Origin: Hyphomicrobiales bacterium
GTDB taxonomy: Bacteria > Pseudomonadota > Alphaproteobacteria > Rhizobiales > Rhizobiaceae
DNA length: 47,832 bases
Reading direction: 5' to 3'
Assembly (NCBI GenBank): GCA_021775455.1
Contig: JAJFHU010000019.1
Span: 1-47,832, forward strand
Position 1 is the stretch's first letter. Each line of letters begins with the position of its first letter. The notes beneath the pieces are model-generated. The model saw only the letters and a program-made list of their open reading frames with translations. It had not been told where the DNA came from and did no database searches. Of the stretch, positions 17,954 through 28,980 are shown piece by piece. Both the position numbers and the translations under genes were made by a program.

Positions 17954-20900
17954 TCAGCTTCCACCTTCAATTTCGCGCATGGCTGCCGCATCCCTCGCTG
18001 ACAGGTCCGGATACTCCGGATCAGACCCGACATCGGGAACAATTCTCCAGGATCGAGCACATTTTTTTCCTTGTGCACGCTTGTGAACAATTCCCACACC
18101 GGGCACTTCCGCAAGTGTAAACGCGCCAGCAGGCGCATCACCGGAAATGATGGATATCGCGCTGGTTATGGCAATTTCCGCCATGTCCGCCGTTTCGATG
18201 GCTGCAATGAGTTCCTGATCGGCAATATAAACCTCCGGCGCAGCCTCCAGAGAAGAGCCGATGTTCTTTTCACGACGTTCAATCTCCAGTGCACCGGTAA
18301 CCACCCTTCGAACCTTGCGGATTTTCCGCCATTTTGCCGCGAGTGCATCATCGCGCCAACTATTTTCCGGCTCGTTGAACTGTTCGAAATGCACTGATTC
18401 TGATCCGGGGTGACGGGAAAGCCATGCCTCTTCCATCGTGAATGGCAGAAGTGGCGCCATCCACTTCACAAGATGATCAAACAGAATGCTGACCACCTGA
18501 AGCGCTGCCTTGCGACGGATACTCGACGGCGCATCGCAGTAAAGCGCGTCCTTTCGGATATCAAAATAGAAGGCAGACAGCTCCACCGTCATGAAATTGA
18601 ACAATTGTTGAAAGATGCGTTTGAAATCAAACTCATCATAGCCTTTGCGCACGATCGCATCGAGCTCCACCATCCGGTGCAACATCAAACGTTCGAGTTC
18701 CGGTAATTCGTCAATTGGAATTTCCTCGCCTTTGTAATGAGACAGGGTTCCAAGCATCCAGCGGGTTGTGTTTCGCAGTTTGCGGTAGGCATCCACTGAG
18801 GTCTTGAGAATTTCAGGGCCAATACGCAGGTCTTCCGCATAATCAGCAGATGCCACCCAAAGCCGCAGAATATCAGCACCAGATTGTTTGATGATTTCTT
18901 GAGGTGTCACCACATTGCCGAGCGATTTCGACATTTTGCGGCCTTCTTCGTCCATGACGAAACCATGGGTCAGAACGGCATCATAAGGTGCTCGTCCCCG
19001 CGTACCGCAACTCTCCAGCAGTGATGAATGAAACCAGCCGCGATGCTGATCTGAGCCTTCAAGATACAAGTCAGCCGGCCATTTGAGGTCTTCACGCTCT
19101 TCCAGACAGAAAGCATGTGTGGAACCGGAATCAAACCAGACGTCGAGAATATCAGTGACCTGATCCCATTCGGCGACATTATCCACCAGACCATCAAGAA
19201 AACGTTCTTTAGCACCTTTCGCAAACCAGGCGTCGGCACCTTCCGATTTGAAGGCTTCCTCAATCCTTTTGATCAGTTGATCAGAATTACCAAATTCCGG
19301 TCCCGGAATAACCTCATTACTTTCCGGATTACGGAATACACAAATTGGAACACCCCAAGCGCGCTGGCGCGACAACACCCAGTCCGGGCGCTGCTCGATC
19401 ATGGCCCGCAGACGGTTCTGCCCGGTAGCAGGCACGAACCGTGTCTCATCAATCGCCTTCAATGAAAGCTCCCTTAAGGTGCTGTTACCCGAAACTCCAC
19501 CCTTGTCCATGTAGACAAACCATTGCGGAGTATTGCGGAAAATGATCGGCTTTTTTGATCGCCATGAATGCGGATACTCGTGCTTCAGGCGACCCCGGGC
19601 AAAGAGATTGTTCTGGCCGATAAGAGCGGTGATAACCTCCTGATTGGCCTTGCCCTTTTTGCCCTTGTCGTCGATAACCTTGGCATCGCCAAAGCCCGGC
19701 GCTTCGTCGGTAAATGAACCATCATCGGCAACGGTAAAAGGAATTTTCGAACTGATGCCGCGCTCTTCAATCTGGCGTGCCTTTGCCATCCAGATTTCAA
19801 AGTCATCACGTCCATGGCCGGGAGCAGTATGGACAAAACCCGTACCGGCATCATCGGTTACATGGTCACCCTCCAGTAGAGGTACATCGAAAGCATAGGC
19901 ATCGTTGAAACCCCGCAAAGGGTGAGCGCAGGTGAGTGAGGCTAATTTATCAGGTGATACTTCACCAAGTCTGTTGTACTCAACCTTAGCTTTTTCAAAG
20001 CATTCAGCCGCCAGTTTATCGGCAAAAATCAATTTCTCGCCCGGTTGCGGGCCAAAATCATTCTCGGCGGCGGTGACTTCATACAAACCGTAATTGATCT
20101 TTGTAGAAAAACAAATCGCCCGGTTACCGGGAATGGTCCACGGAGTAGTGGTCCAAATCACAACTGACACTCCATCTGCCGGAATTGGTTGCATTTCAGG
20201 CATCTCTTTATTCGGGTCAAGTTTAGTTCCTTGCCCCACATGAAAGCCATCAAACGGGTCATCTGAATTGGGCAGAATCGGAAACTTCACCCAAACCGTA
20301 TCTGACTCATATTGCTCATATTCGATCTCGGCCTCGGCAAGGGCAGTTCGTTCGACCACCGACCACATGATCGGCTTTGAGCCGCGATAAAGCTGACCAG
20401 TTCGGGCGAACTTCATCAGTTCAGATGCGATCTTGGCTTCCGCCTTGAAGTCCATTGTCTTGTAGGGGGTTTCAAAATCTCCCTCTACTCCAAGACGACG
20501 AAACTCTTCCGTTTGCACACCGATCCAGTGTTCAGCGAATTCGCGACATTCCTGACGGAACTCGTTGATCGGTACTTCGTCCTTGTCCTTGCCCTTGGCG
20601 CGGTATTGCTCCTCGATCTTCCATTCGATCGGAAGGCCGTGACAATCCCAGCCGGGTACATAGTTGGAATCAAATCCACGCATCTGGAATGAGCGGGTGA
20701 TGATATCTTTCAAAACCTTGTTGAGTGCATGGCCGATGTGAAGGTTGCCGTTGGCGTATGGCGGGCCGTCATGAAGGACATATTTGGGCCTTCCTGTTGA
20801 TTGTTCGCGCAGGCGCTTGTAGAGCCCCATCTCATCCCAGCGGGCAATCAGTTCCGGCTCTTTTTTTGGCAGACCCGCACGCATCGGAAATTCGGTGTCG

Positions 20901-20956
20901 GGAAGATAGAGGGTGGTTGAATAATCACGCTCTTCTGTAGTTTTCTGATCGTTCAT
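17954..20956 (-). CDS. ileS: Isoleucyl-tRNA synthetase
   Basis: A 1000-residue class I synthetase. The HIGH signature ([11 protein letters not shown]) lies near 20720-20750 and KMSKS ([10 protein letters not shown]) near 18915-18945. The CP1 editing domain lies between them ([40 protein letters not shown]). The anticodon-binding domain is C-terminal. I start it at ATG 20956 ([16 protein letters not shown]); the frame runs upstream to 21028 but those codons look non-coding. The C-terminus lacks the Cys4 zinc finger of E. coli IleRS, as in many alphaproteobacteria. It is the downstream gene of a minus-strand group containing ribF and two SDRs. Confidence 0.97.
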   Translation of the reverse strand: MNDQKTTEERDYSTTLYLPDTEFPMRAGLPKKEPELIARWDEMGLYKRLREQSTGRPKYVLHDGPPYANGNLHIGHALNKVLKDIITRSFQMRGFDSNYVPGWDCHGLPIEWKIEEQYRAKGKDKDEVPINEFRQECREFAEHWIGVQTEEFRRLGVEGDFETPYKTMDFKAEAKIASELMKFARTGQLYRGSKPIMWSVVERTALAEAEIEYEQYESDTVWVKFPILPNSDDPFDGFHVGQGTKLDPNKEMPEMQPIPADGVSVVIWTTTPWTIPGNRAICFSTKINYGLYEVTAAENDFGPQPGEKLIFADKLAAECFEKAKVEYNRLGEVSPDKLASLTCAHPLRGFNDAYAFDVPLLEGDHVTDDAGTGFVHTAPGHGRDDFEIWMAKARQIEERGISSKIPFTVADDGSFTDEAPGFGDAKVIDDKGKKGKANQEVITALIGQNNLFARGRLKHEYPHSWRSKKPIIFRNTPQWFVYMDKGGVSGNSTLRELSLKAIDETRFVPATGQNRLRAMIEQRPDWVLSRQRAWGVPICVFRNPESNEVIPGPEFGNSDQLIKRIEEAFKSEGADAWFAKGAKERFLDGLVDNVAEWDQVTDILDVWFDSGSTHAFCLEEREDLKWPADLYLEGSDQHRGWFHSSLLESCGTRGRAPYDAVLTHGFVMDEEGRKMSKSLGNVVTPQEIIKQSGADILRLWVASADYAEDLRIGPEILKTSVDAYRKLRNTTRWMLGTLSHYKGEEIPIDELPELERLMLHRMVELDAIVRKGYDEFDFKRIFQQLFNFMTVELSAFYFDIRKDALYCDAPSSIRRKAALQVVSILFDHLVKWMAPLLPFTMEEAWLSRHPGSESVHFEQFNEPENSWRDDALAAKWRKIRKVRRVVTGALEIERREKNIGSSLEAAPEVYIADQELIAAIETADMAEIAITSAISIISGDAPAGAFTLAEVPGVGIVHKRAQGKKCARSWRIVPDVGSDPEYPDLSARDAAAMREIEGGS

Positions 20957-21217
20957 GGATTTTACAATTCTTGAAAGCTGATCGGGTCTTTTATACCTGA
21001 TCGAGCAGAACATCTGGTACAATTTCAACGCTGTTACTTGACGATTTGCCCCTATTGCAAGACAGGGCTGGTCTTCCCCGGAACCCTGCAGACCTCAATG
21101 GGACTTACACAGGATCCGGGCCGCTAATTCGAGTGGATATTTGCATGATAAAGGCGTTCAACATGCGCTGCTTTTAACAGCAGCAATCAGAGGAATAAAG
21201 GGGGTAGCTACATGTTT
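20957..21217 (-). other. 261-bp intergenic leader of ileS
   Basis: The largest gap in the window. Close to the ileS start is an imperfect hairpin, GATCGGGT (20983-20990) against ACCTGATC (20998-21005) with a 7-nt loop and one wobble pair. On the ileS strand the loop side reads AGGTATAAAAGACC. A second weak hairpin, CTGC/GCAG, lies at about 21170-21185. No T-box or other known leader motif is recognisable. The region probably holds the ileS promoter and the end of the SDR transcript. Confidence 0.3.
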
Positions 21218-22015
21218 TCAATAGACCGGTCCATCCAGTCGTTCAAAAATTGCCTTTCTCACCTTCCCCGTTGTCCATTTCGGGAAATAGCACCCGGCAA
21301 TGCCCCCAATTTTTGAAAACGCGCCAGGATAATTAACAGGCTTTCCCTTGAACGCTGCAGCAATGATTTTCTTTGCCATTCGATCCACCGGCATTCGCTT
21401 GTTTTCGTCAGCAGCAGTGGGGGCATGGCGGGCGGCATGTTCTGTTTTTATGGGACCGGGAAAGGTGCAACAGACCTTGATGCCCAATTTACCGAAAGGT
21501 TTGCGTATGCTTTTGGCGTAGACGGCAATCGCATCCTTTGATGCCGCATAGCTGGCAGCTCCTGGATAACCAATGGCATTGGAGAGTGAAGAAACGAACA
21601 TCAATGAGCCACCATTTACGACCGTATTCTTTGCAGCCAACCGATTGGCGATTATCAACGGGGCCAAAGCATTTACTGTTAGCACTTTTTCATGGTTCTT
21701 GCGCGGGATCGTCTCAAAAGCACCAGTGGCGCTAATCCCCGCAACCAAAAAAGCCAATTCAAAGGGACCGCGAGCTGCAATTTTATCAGCCAAAGACTTC
21801 AGTCCCGCCGCACGCGAAAAATCTCCCTGAATGCCGATTACGGTTTCGATGGATTGTAAATGGAGTTTAAGCAAGCCAGCTTCATCCAGATCTACCGCAA
21901 CAACTTCATACCCAAGTTCGGAAAGTTGTAACGCGATTGCCTTCCCAAGCCCGTTTGCTGCACCCGTAACAAGCGCACGTTTTTTGTTTCGAATACCGGA
22001 AACAGCTTCACTCAT
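21218..22015 (-). CDS. Short-chain dehydrogenase/reductase (SDR)
   Basis: A 265-residue classical SDR: cofactor motif TGAANGLG near the N-terminus, acidic VDLDE after beta-2 (favouring NAD), and the active-site S...YAASK (Tyr and Lys) with an upstream SSLSNAIGYPGA serine. The ATG at 22015 overlaps the preceding SDR stop as ATGA; an upstream extension to 22063 lies within that gene. The substrate is unknown. The C-terminal region (FKGKPVNYPGAFSKIGGIAGCYFPKWTTGKV) resembles membrane-associated SDRs acting on lipids, but this is weak. It forms a coupled pair with the next SDR upstream. Confidence 0.87.
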   Translation of the reverse strand: MSEAVSGIRNKKRALVTGAANGLGKAIALQLSELGYEVVAVDLDEAGLLKLHLQSIETVIGIQGDFSRAAGLKSLADKIAARGPFELAFLVAGISATGAFETIPRKNHEKVLTVNALAPLIIANRLAAKNTVVNGGSLMFVSSLSNAIGYPGAASYAASKDAIAVYAKSIRKPFGKLGIKVCCTFPGPIKTEHAARHAPTAADENKRMPVDRMAKKIIAAAFKGKPVNYPGAFSKIGGIAGCYFPKWTTGKVRKAIFERLDGPVY

Positions 22016-22755
22016 GCTCGCCTCGCAGGCAAAACCAGTGAATATAACGACTGTGCAATCCAATCTGCATGGTCAATTTTGGCGGCAGGTTTTCCTTCAA
22101 GGATCAGCTCGAAAAGGCGGTCCGCAACAAAGTCGGGCTTGAGAAACAAACGATGCCACCATTTATGCTGCATTCCAGCCCGTTCGTGCATGCCAGTTGC
22201 GACTGGGCCGATGTCAACAAACTGTACACCCATGTTGCCGTCCCACTCGCTTCTGAGTGCCCTGGCAAACCCGTGGATACCGGCTTTACCGGCACTGTAG
22301 GTGGCAAAGTTCTGATTACCCTTGCGGGCAGTGGAGCCGATCAGTGTGAGCTTGCCGGGCTCTTCAGAAGCCAGCAAAGGATAAAGCGCACGAACAATCA
22401 AGATTGGAGAAAGAAGATTTACGGAAAATGAATGCCGGATTTGCATGGCGGTTTCCTGCTCCGGGCTGATAGCGAGTCCAACGCCCGCATTCAAGACCAG
22501 ATAATCCAACGTCGACCATTTGTGTTTGGTTAGCGCCTTTACAAGTTTTCGGGGAGTATCCCTTTTCGACTGATCAGCCTGAACATAGGTTACTTTTCTG
22601 GGCCAATTTTTTGGCAATTCAGATTTTGGACGACTTCCTGTAGCGATGAGCTTTGCACCTCCATCCTTGAAGCGCTCCAACAACCGCAGTCCGATCCCGT
22701 CTGTTGCACCGGTTATCAAAACGCGCTTGCCTTTCAACTCATTGCTAGATGCCAT
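22012..22755 (-). CDS. Short-chain dehydrogenase/reductase (SDR)
   Basis: A 247-residue SDR with VLITGATDGIGLRLLERF (TGxxxGIG), NAGVGLA, STARKGNQNFATYSAGKAGIHGFARAL (catalytic Ser, Tyr, Lys) and a basic ATGSRPKSEL after beta-2 that suggests NADP(H). The ATG at 22755 (MASSNELKGKRV) starts 11 nt inside the end of ribF, so the two are coupled. Substrate unknown. A paralogue follows with ATGA overlap. The two are only distantly similar, so this looks like a functional pair rather than a recent duplication. Confidence 0.87.
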   Translation of the reverse strand: MASSNELKGKRVLITGATDGIGLRLLERFKDGGAKLIATGSRPKSELPKNWPRKVTYVQADQSKRDTPRKLVKALTKHKWSTLDYLVLNAGVGLAISPEQETAMQIRHSFSVNLLSPILIVRALYPLLASEEPGKLTLIGSTARKGNQNFATYSAGKAGIHGFARALRSEWDGNMGVQFVDIGPVATGMHERAGMQHKWWHRLFLKPDFVADRLFELILEGKPAAKIDHADWIAQSLYSLVLPARRA

Positions 22756-23722
22756 GAATAATTGGCCAGAGCCCCTCTTCGGGATCAAACGCTGACAATA
22801 AAGCTCGCGCTTCTTCTGCATCCTGATCCATCTGAATTTTCAATACTTCAGCGGTATCAAATTTTTCTTCACCTCTCAGCCAGCCGAAAAGCAGTATTGT
22901 AAGGATTTCGCCGTAAATCTCTCGCTCGAAATCGAAAATATTCGTTTCAAAGAGCGCTTCGCCATCATCAAACGTTGGTCTGCGCCCGTAGCTTGCAACA
23001 CCATCGTGTAATTTTCCGTCGTCAGTCACCGCGCGAACCGCGTAAATGCCCTGCCTCAAGCGAGTTTCAGCGGGCATCACAAGATTGGCGGTTGGGTATC
23101 CAAGCGTTCTGCCAATTTGCCTGCCGCGAATTACTTCGCCGCTCAATCGAAATACATAACCAAGCAAGCCGTTTGCTTCTGATATGTCCCCTTTTGCCAG
23201 GCATTCGCGGACACGGCTTGAAGAAATTGTCTCTCCGCCTTCATCGGCAAAGGCCTCAATGACACTAACTCCAAATCCGTGCTTTTCACCTGCTTGGCGC
23301 AAAAATTCAGGACTACCTTCCCGACCCTTGCCAAAATGAAAATCATAACCGGTAACGACGTGGGAAGCGGCAAGCGTATTCAGCAATACTTGTTCAACAA
23401 AAATGCCAGCAGAAGTAGAGGCAAATTCCTGGTCAAACGGATGCTCGATTACCCCATCAAAACCCATATGTTCAAAAATGTCAGCCTTGGTTGAGGCTTC
23501 TGTCAATCTGAATACGGGATTCTGTGGCGCGAAGAAGGTCTTTGGATGGGGTTCAAAAGTCAATACAATCGCAGGGCGGTTTCGTCGCCTGGCTTCAACC
23601 AAAGCTGCCTGCAATACCCATTGATGTCCACGGTGCACACCATCAAAATTGCCAATGGCAATTACACCGCCTTGCAGTTCATTTGGTAATTCAGCGATTT
23701 CAAAAACTCGACAGATTGCCAT
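22745..23722 (-). CDS. ribF: Bifunctional riboflavin kinase / FAD synthetase
   Basis: A 325-residue RibF, which makes FMN and FAD from riboflavin. The N-terminal FMN adenylyltransferase domain has AIGNFDGVHRGHQWVL, LTFEPHPKTFF and VVTGYDFHFGKGREG. The C-terminal flavokinase domain has GRTLGYPTANL, GIYAV and FETNIFDFEREIYGE. Length is normal. It lies 71 bp after the HAD phosphatase gene and overlaps the next SDR by 11 bp, consistent with one transcript running towards ileS. Confidence 0.95.
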   Translation of the reverse strand: MAICRVFEIAELPNELQGGVIAIGNFDGVHRGHQWVLQAALVEARRRNRPAIVLTFEPHPKTFFAPQNPVFRLTEASTKADIFEHMGFDGVIEHPFDQEFASTSAGIFVEQVLLNTLAASHVVTGYDFHFGKGREGSPEFLRQAGEKHGFGVSVIEAFADEGGETISSSRVRECLAKGDISEANGLLGYVFRLSGEVIRGRQIGRTLGYPTANLVMPAETRLRQGIYAVRAVTDDGKLHDGVASYGRRPTFDDGEALFETNIFDFEREIYGEILTILLFGWLRGEEKFDTAEVLKIQMDQDAEEARALLSAFDPEEGLWPIIHGI

Positions 23723-23793
23723 GAACTACCCCAACTCGTTACTTGTGCTTGATCTGACAATGAATACGGCTATCAGAAATGCTCCCAACCTTA

Positions 23794-24660
23794 CTACCAG
23801 GAAAGCGTTGGCATCCAGGCAATTGGATCTGCATTATTTTCTGCCAGAACCTTTTGCATCCCGCTACCGTCTCCTCCATCATCGCCAACGTACTCGCCAG
23901 AATGGATACCGCCACTTATGAAGAGCGCATCTAAACCATAATTGCGCGCACCGGCAATATCTGTCTGAAGCCCGTCGCCAATTGCCAACAGCCTTGTATT
24001 GTCCGGTGTTCGCCCAAGGAATTCAGCAATGCGGTCAGCCGCATGGTGATAAATAGGATTGTGTGGTTTCCCCACAATTCGTGTTTCTCCGCCAATTTTG
24101 GCATAGTCCCGGGCCAAAGCACCGGCACACCATAGCAGTCGATTGCCATATTCGACCACCAGGTCGGGGTTGGCGCAGATCATAGGCAATTTCAAGCTGT
24201 TAAGCCTCGCCAACAATTCAACGTAGTCTTCCGGCGTTTCAGTTCTGTCATCAAACAGACCTGTACAAACCGCGACAACTGCATCTTCAGGCTCCGAAAA
24301 TGAAACATCGATGCCATCGTATAGCGTGTAATCACGCTCCGGACCAAGATGAAAGACCGGACCGTCCAATTCACTAATCAACTGGCGGGTAACGTCCCCG
24401 GAAGTGACTACCTCGTCGAAAACACCATCTGGAACTGCCAGAGATTGAAGCTGCTGAAGAACGGGACCGCGAGGTCTTGGCGCATTGGTGATCATGACAA
24501 CTACGCCGCCAGATTCGCGAAACAAAGAAAGTGCTGACGCGGCATCCGGCCAGTATTGCTGTCCGTTGTGCAACACGCCCCATACATCGCACAGGATGGC
24601 GTCATAATTTTCCACCAATTCACTCAAACCGGCAATCTGCCTGCAGAACCCTGAACTCAT
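23794..24660 (-). CDS. TIGR01459 family HAD-type phosphatase
   Basis: A 288-residue HAD-superfamily hydrolase of the NagD-like subclass IIA. Motif I is AILCDVWGVLHNG (nucleophile Asp followed by WGVL), motif II is MITNAPRPRG, the lysine motif is IVGKPHNPIY and motif IV is AIGDGLQTDIAGARNYGLDALFISGG. This matches the alphaproteobacterial TIGR01459 family, usually encoded beside ribF or groESL; its substrate is not established. The ATG at 24660 (MSSGFCRQIAG) gives the typical length. It is divergent from the EAL-domain gene, with about 200 bp between starts. Confidence 0.9.
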   Translation of the reverse strand: MSSGFCRQIAGLSELVENYDAILCDVWGVLHNGQQYWPDAASALSLFRESGGVVVMITNAPRPRGPVLQQLQSLAVPDGVFDEVVTSGDVTRQLISELDGPVFHLGPERDYTLYDGIDVSFSEPEDAVVAVCTGLFDDRTETPEDYVELLARLNSLKLPMICANPDLVVEYGNRLLWCAGALARDYAKIGGETRIVGKPHNPIYHHAADRIAEFLGRTPDNTRLLAIGDGLQTDIAGARNYGLDALFISGGIHSGEYVGDDGGDGSGMQKVLAENNADPIAWMPTLSW

Positions 24661-24856
24661 CAAAATATTCCAAGACCTAAAAAACTTCCGGCAGGTGAGT
24701 GGCACAAACTCCGCGCCTTAACAATGTTTGATTACCATGTTGTGGCAATAATCTTCCAAAATCAGGCAAATGCGTCATAATGTGACCATTGCAAAGTGTT
24801 GATCGGTGTTGCCGGGAAACCAAAGCGGCGGAATTCATTCAACAGGCGGGTTTTGT

Positions 24857-26146
24857 GTGAAGCGTATTTTTTCGATCCTTTTTGCACCCCTTGCGGCCCT
24901 GGCTATTGCGGCAGGGTGTATTGAAGCATGGCGTCGCTATCCCGATCTGATTGACAATGAAATCCTGCAATTTGGCCTGATCGGAAGCGCAGCATTTGCG
25001 GTTTCATTTGTGCTGATAAATCATCTGTTTCAGTGGCGGACCCGTGACAAAATTTCCAGATTGCACGCGGGAACGCGTCGATATGAGCTTGATATAGCAG
25101 AACGGCTGGACAAATTATCCCGGACTACCGTGTTGCGCTCCGATTTTGAGAATCTGACAGAGCGTCTTTCATTGTTGGATACCGATCTGACGAAACCATC
25201 TTACGCGGAAAATTTGAACATCGATGACAGAAGGTTGCCAGGAAAATCCGTCATCTCAACCCAAGTGCCGCAACCCGCCAATCACCGCTCACAATCAAGT
25301 GGCCAGAACGTAATTCCACTCAATCCTTCAAGCCGAAAAACGGCACAAAGCGACAATGAAAACACCAAAGTCAGGGTGCAGGGAAACCTGGCAACCCTGA
25401 TTGCCAATGGGCGGCTTAAAATGTATCTGCAGCCCTATGTTGAATTGCCGGAAGGGAATATTCCCGGTTACGAGGCGCTTGCCCGACTTGAACTGGATGA
25501 CGGAACAATTGCACCATCGGCAGCGTTTATACAAAAAGCGGAAGCTACAAATTGCACCCGGTTAATAGACCAGGAAATTTTAGAACAGACATTAACCTTG
25601 CTACGAACCCTGCGCCGTAAAAAACAGACTTCCCGGATATTCTGGAATATTTCACCAGCTACCCTTAAAACAAAGTCACGATTTACTGACATCAAGGAAA
25701 TTCTGGCGGCGAACAAGTCTCTTAAATCCAGCTTGGTTGTTGAAGTTCCGGCTGACAAATTCTTGAGTTTAGGCAAAAAACAACTCGGCAGACTGACCAC
25801 CATTCGGGGATTTGGTTTCCAGCTTTCCCTGCAACAGTGCACAACCCTGGAAATCGCTCAAGAGGCTATACGCTCAGGATTATTTTCTTTCGTAAAGGTA
25901 CCCGTTTCAACCCTTGGCGAATTTGGTGCCAGTGAAGCAGAGACCATCGCCGGTCAAATAGCAGCAGCCCTTCGCGGAAATGATATCAGTATAATTGCTA
26001 CAGAGGTCGAGGAAGAAAATCAGGTCATGCGCTTGATAGACCATGACATCAATCTGGCTCAGGGATACTTGTTCAGTGCGCCACGCCAACCGAAAGCTGA
26101 CGGAGTCATGGCAGAGCTGCCGCCAACTGGCCAGGCCGGTTTTTGA
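24857..26146 (+). CDS. Membrane-anchored degenerate EAL-domain protein
   Basis: A protein of about 429 residues. Two hydrophobic segments at the N-terminus (RIFSILFAPLAALAIAAG and FGLIGSAAFAVSFVLINHLF) are followed by a charged helical linker and a C-terminal EAL domain (about 170-425). The EAL triplet is present (GYEALARLEL near 204-213), as are FWNISPATL and INLAQGYLFSAPRQP. The DDFG loop that binds metal is replaced by RGFGFQLSL, and the downstream glutamates are changed. c-di-GMP hydrolysis therefore seems unlikely; binding or a structural role is possible. No ATG is available: GTG 24857 follows AGGCGGG by about 6 nt; GTG 24806 is an alternative. Confidence 0.83.
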   Translation: MKRIFSILFAPLAALAIAAGCIEAWRRYPDLIDNEILQFGLIGSAAFAVSFVLINHLFQWRTRDKISRLHAGTRRYELDIAERLDKLSRTTVLRSDFENLTERLSLLDTDLTKPSYAENLNIDDRRLPGKSVISTQVPQPANHRSQSSGQNVIPLNPSSRKTAQSDNENTKVRVQGNLATLIANGRLKMYLQPYVELPEGNIPGYEALARLELDDGTIAPSAAFIQKAEATNCTRLIDQEILEQTLTLLRTLRRKKQTSRIFWNISPATLKTKSRFTDIKEILAANKSLKSSLVVEVPADKFLSLGKKQLGRLTTIRGFGFQLSLQQCTTLEIAQEAIRSGLFSFVKVPVSTLGEFGASEAETIAGQIAAALRGNDISIIATEVEEENQVMRLIDHDINLAQGYLFSAPRQPKADGVMAELPPTGQAGF

Positions 26147-26221
26147 CGCGATTGCCAAGGCATCGTTTGATATTGCTTGTTAACCAATTCTGCGGCTACC
26201 ACAAATTGATACCTTAAATTC

Positions 26222-26250
26222 TTGACATTGCAGTGAAGACTTCTTATTTC
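26222..26250 (+). promoter_or_regulatory. Probable groESL promoter
   Basis: A perfect -35 hexamer TTGACA (26222-26227) is followed after 17 bp by a weak -10, TATTTC (26245-26250). Transcription would start just before or at the CIRCE operator, the usual arrangement for HrcA control of a vegetative promoter. The -10 assignment is uncertain. Confidence 0.55.
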
Positions 26251-26258
26251 ACTGGTTG

Positions 26259-26285
26259 TTAGCACTCTTGATCAAAGAGTGCTAA
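26259..26285 (+). promoter_or_regulatory. CIRCE operator (HrcA binding site)
   Basis: The inverted repeat TTAGCACTC (26259-26267), 9-bp spacer, GAGTGCTAA (26277-26285) matches the CIRCE consensus at every position of both arms. HrcA binds it and represses groESL in non-stressed cells. It lies 53 bp before the groES start codon. hrcA is not in this window. Confidence 0.97.
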
Positions 26286-26338
26286 TTTGTTTGTATCGTT
26301 GAAAGCGCGCAATGCGCATTCGAATATGGGTAGAAAAA

Positions 26339-26635
26339 ATGGCAAAAATGAACTTTCGTCCGCTTCACGACCGTGTTGTGGTTCGTCGGGTGGATTCCGA
26401 GGAAAAAACAGCAGGTGGTATCATACTCCCGGATACTGCTCAGGAAAAACCTTCTGAAGGGGAAATCATTGCAGTGGGCTCAGGCGCACGTGATGAATCA
26501 GGGAAACTGGTAGAACTCGATGTCAAAAAAGGCGATCGCGTTCTGTTCGGAAAATGGTCCGGCACTGAAGTCAAGATCAATGGTGAAGACCTTTTGATCA
26601 TGAAAGAATCCGACATCATGGGCGTAATTGGTTAA
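26339..26635 (+). CDS. groES: Co-chaperonin GroES (Hsp10)
   Basis: A 98-residue GroES, the heptameric lid of the GroEL folding chamber. It has [14 protein letters not shown] at the N-terminus, the mobile loop with [20 protein letters not shown] sequence, [30 protein letters not shown] at the end. The start is ATG 26339 (MAKMNFRPL); an upstream ATG at 26312 lies in the leader. A CIRCE element precedes it and groEL follows 66 bp downstream. Confidence 0.97.
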   Translation: MAKMNFRPLHDRVVVRRVDSEEKTAGGIILPDTAQEKPSEGEIIAVGSGARDESGKLVELDVKKGDRVLFGKWSGTEVKINGEDLLIMKESDIMGVIG

Positions 26636-26653
26636 ATCCGCGACCAAGTTTAA

Positions 26654-28348
<1,695 letters not shown>

Positions 28349-28377
28349 GCACTGCTTGCATATCTATTCTATGAATT

Positions 28378-28402
28378 GGGGCCGGTCACTGACCGGCCCT
28401 TT
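28378..28402 (+). terminator. Rho-independent terminator after groEL
   Basis: GGGCCGGT (28378-28385), loop CACTG, ACCGGCCC (28391-28398), then TTTT: an 8-bp GC-rich perfect stem 29 bp after the groEL stop, ending the groESL transcript. Confidence 0.9.
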
Positions 28403-28509
28403 TCATTTCAATCAATGATTACACAATTCCCATTGTCAACACAGCGTGAACAATTCGTGTTGAAATCAGTCGTTTGAGAAGATCATCCATATTGCTATCA
28501 ACCTTCCAG

Positions 28510-28521
28510 GAACAATTGTTC
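28510..28521. promoter_or_regulatory. Palindromic operator candidate before doxX-like gene
   Basis: GAACAATTGTTC is a perfect 12-bp palindrome ending 17 bp before the start codon, just before the ribosome site. The half GAACAATT recurs at 28448-28455, inside a wider inverted repeat TCAACAC (28436-28442) / GTGTTGA (28457-28463). Two related sites in a 136-bp leader suggest binding of a dimeric regulator; its identity is unknown. Confidence 0.4.
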
Positions 28522-28538
28522 AATTGAAGGGAAAAATA

Positions 28539-28928
28539 ATGAATAACGGAATGATTTTGCTGGTAGCTCGCATATTGCTTGCTGTCATGTTTATCCTCTC
28601 TGGATTTGAGAAATTTGGTGATATCGCTGGAACCGCAGGCTACATCGCCTCAAAGGGCCTGCCGATGTCCACATTGGTTGCATGGGCAACTGCCATATTT
28701 GAAGTCGGTGCCGGTATTGCGCTGGTTGTCGGATTTCAAACCCGTCTCGCTGCATTTGCGCTTGCATTGTTTTGCATCGCAGCAGCGGTAATTTTCCATT
28801 GGGATTTTGGCGATTTCGTGCAGCGCCTGTTCTTCATGAAGAATCTGACAATTGCCGGTGGCATGCTGGCTCTGGCTGTAGCCGGTGCAGGTTCAATATC
28901 AGTAGATGCAAAACGCAGCCAGCACTGA
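28539..28928 (+). CDS. DoxX family membrane protein
   Basis: A 129-residue membrane protein with four hydrophobic helices, matching DoxX: N-terminal LLVARILLAVMFILSGFEKFGD, then GLP in the loop, ATAIFEVGAGIALVVGFQTR and a C-terminal MKNLTIAGGMLALAVAGAGSISVD. Members are linked to redox stress, thiosulfate oxidation or quinone metabolism in different bacteria; the role here is not determined. The ATG follows GAAGGG by about 8 nt. It is a single-gene unit between two terminators, with a palindromic upstream region that suggests its own regulation. Confidence 0.88.
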   Translation: MNNGMILLVARILLAVMFILSGFEKFGDIAGTAGYIASKGLPMSTLVAWATAIFEVGAGIALVVGFQTRLAAFALALFCIAAAVIFHWDFGDFVQRLFFMKNLTIAGGMLALAVAGAGSISVDAKRSQH

Positions 28929-28948
28929 TTATCAAACATTTTAAAAGG

Positions 28949-28974
28949 GGGCAGCCACAAAAGGCTGCCCTTTT
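28949..28974 (+). terminator. Rho-independent terminator, probably bidirectional
   Basis: GGGCAGCC (28949-28956), loop ACAAAA, GGCTGCCC (28963-28970), then TTTT. AAAAGG precedes the stem, so it can also stop the minus-strand GH3 transcript that converges here. Confidence 0.9.
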
Positions 28975-28980
28975 CGTTTC

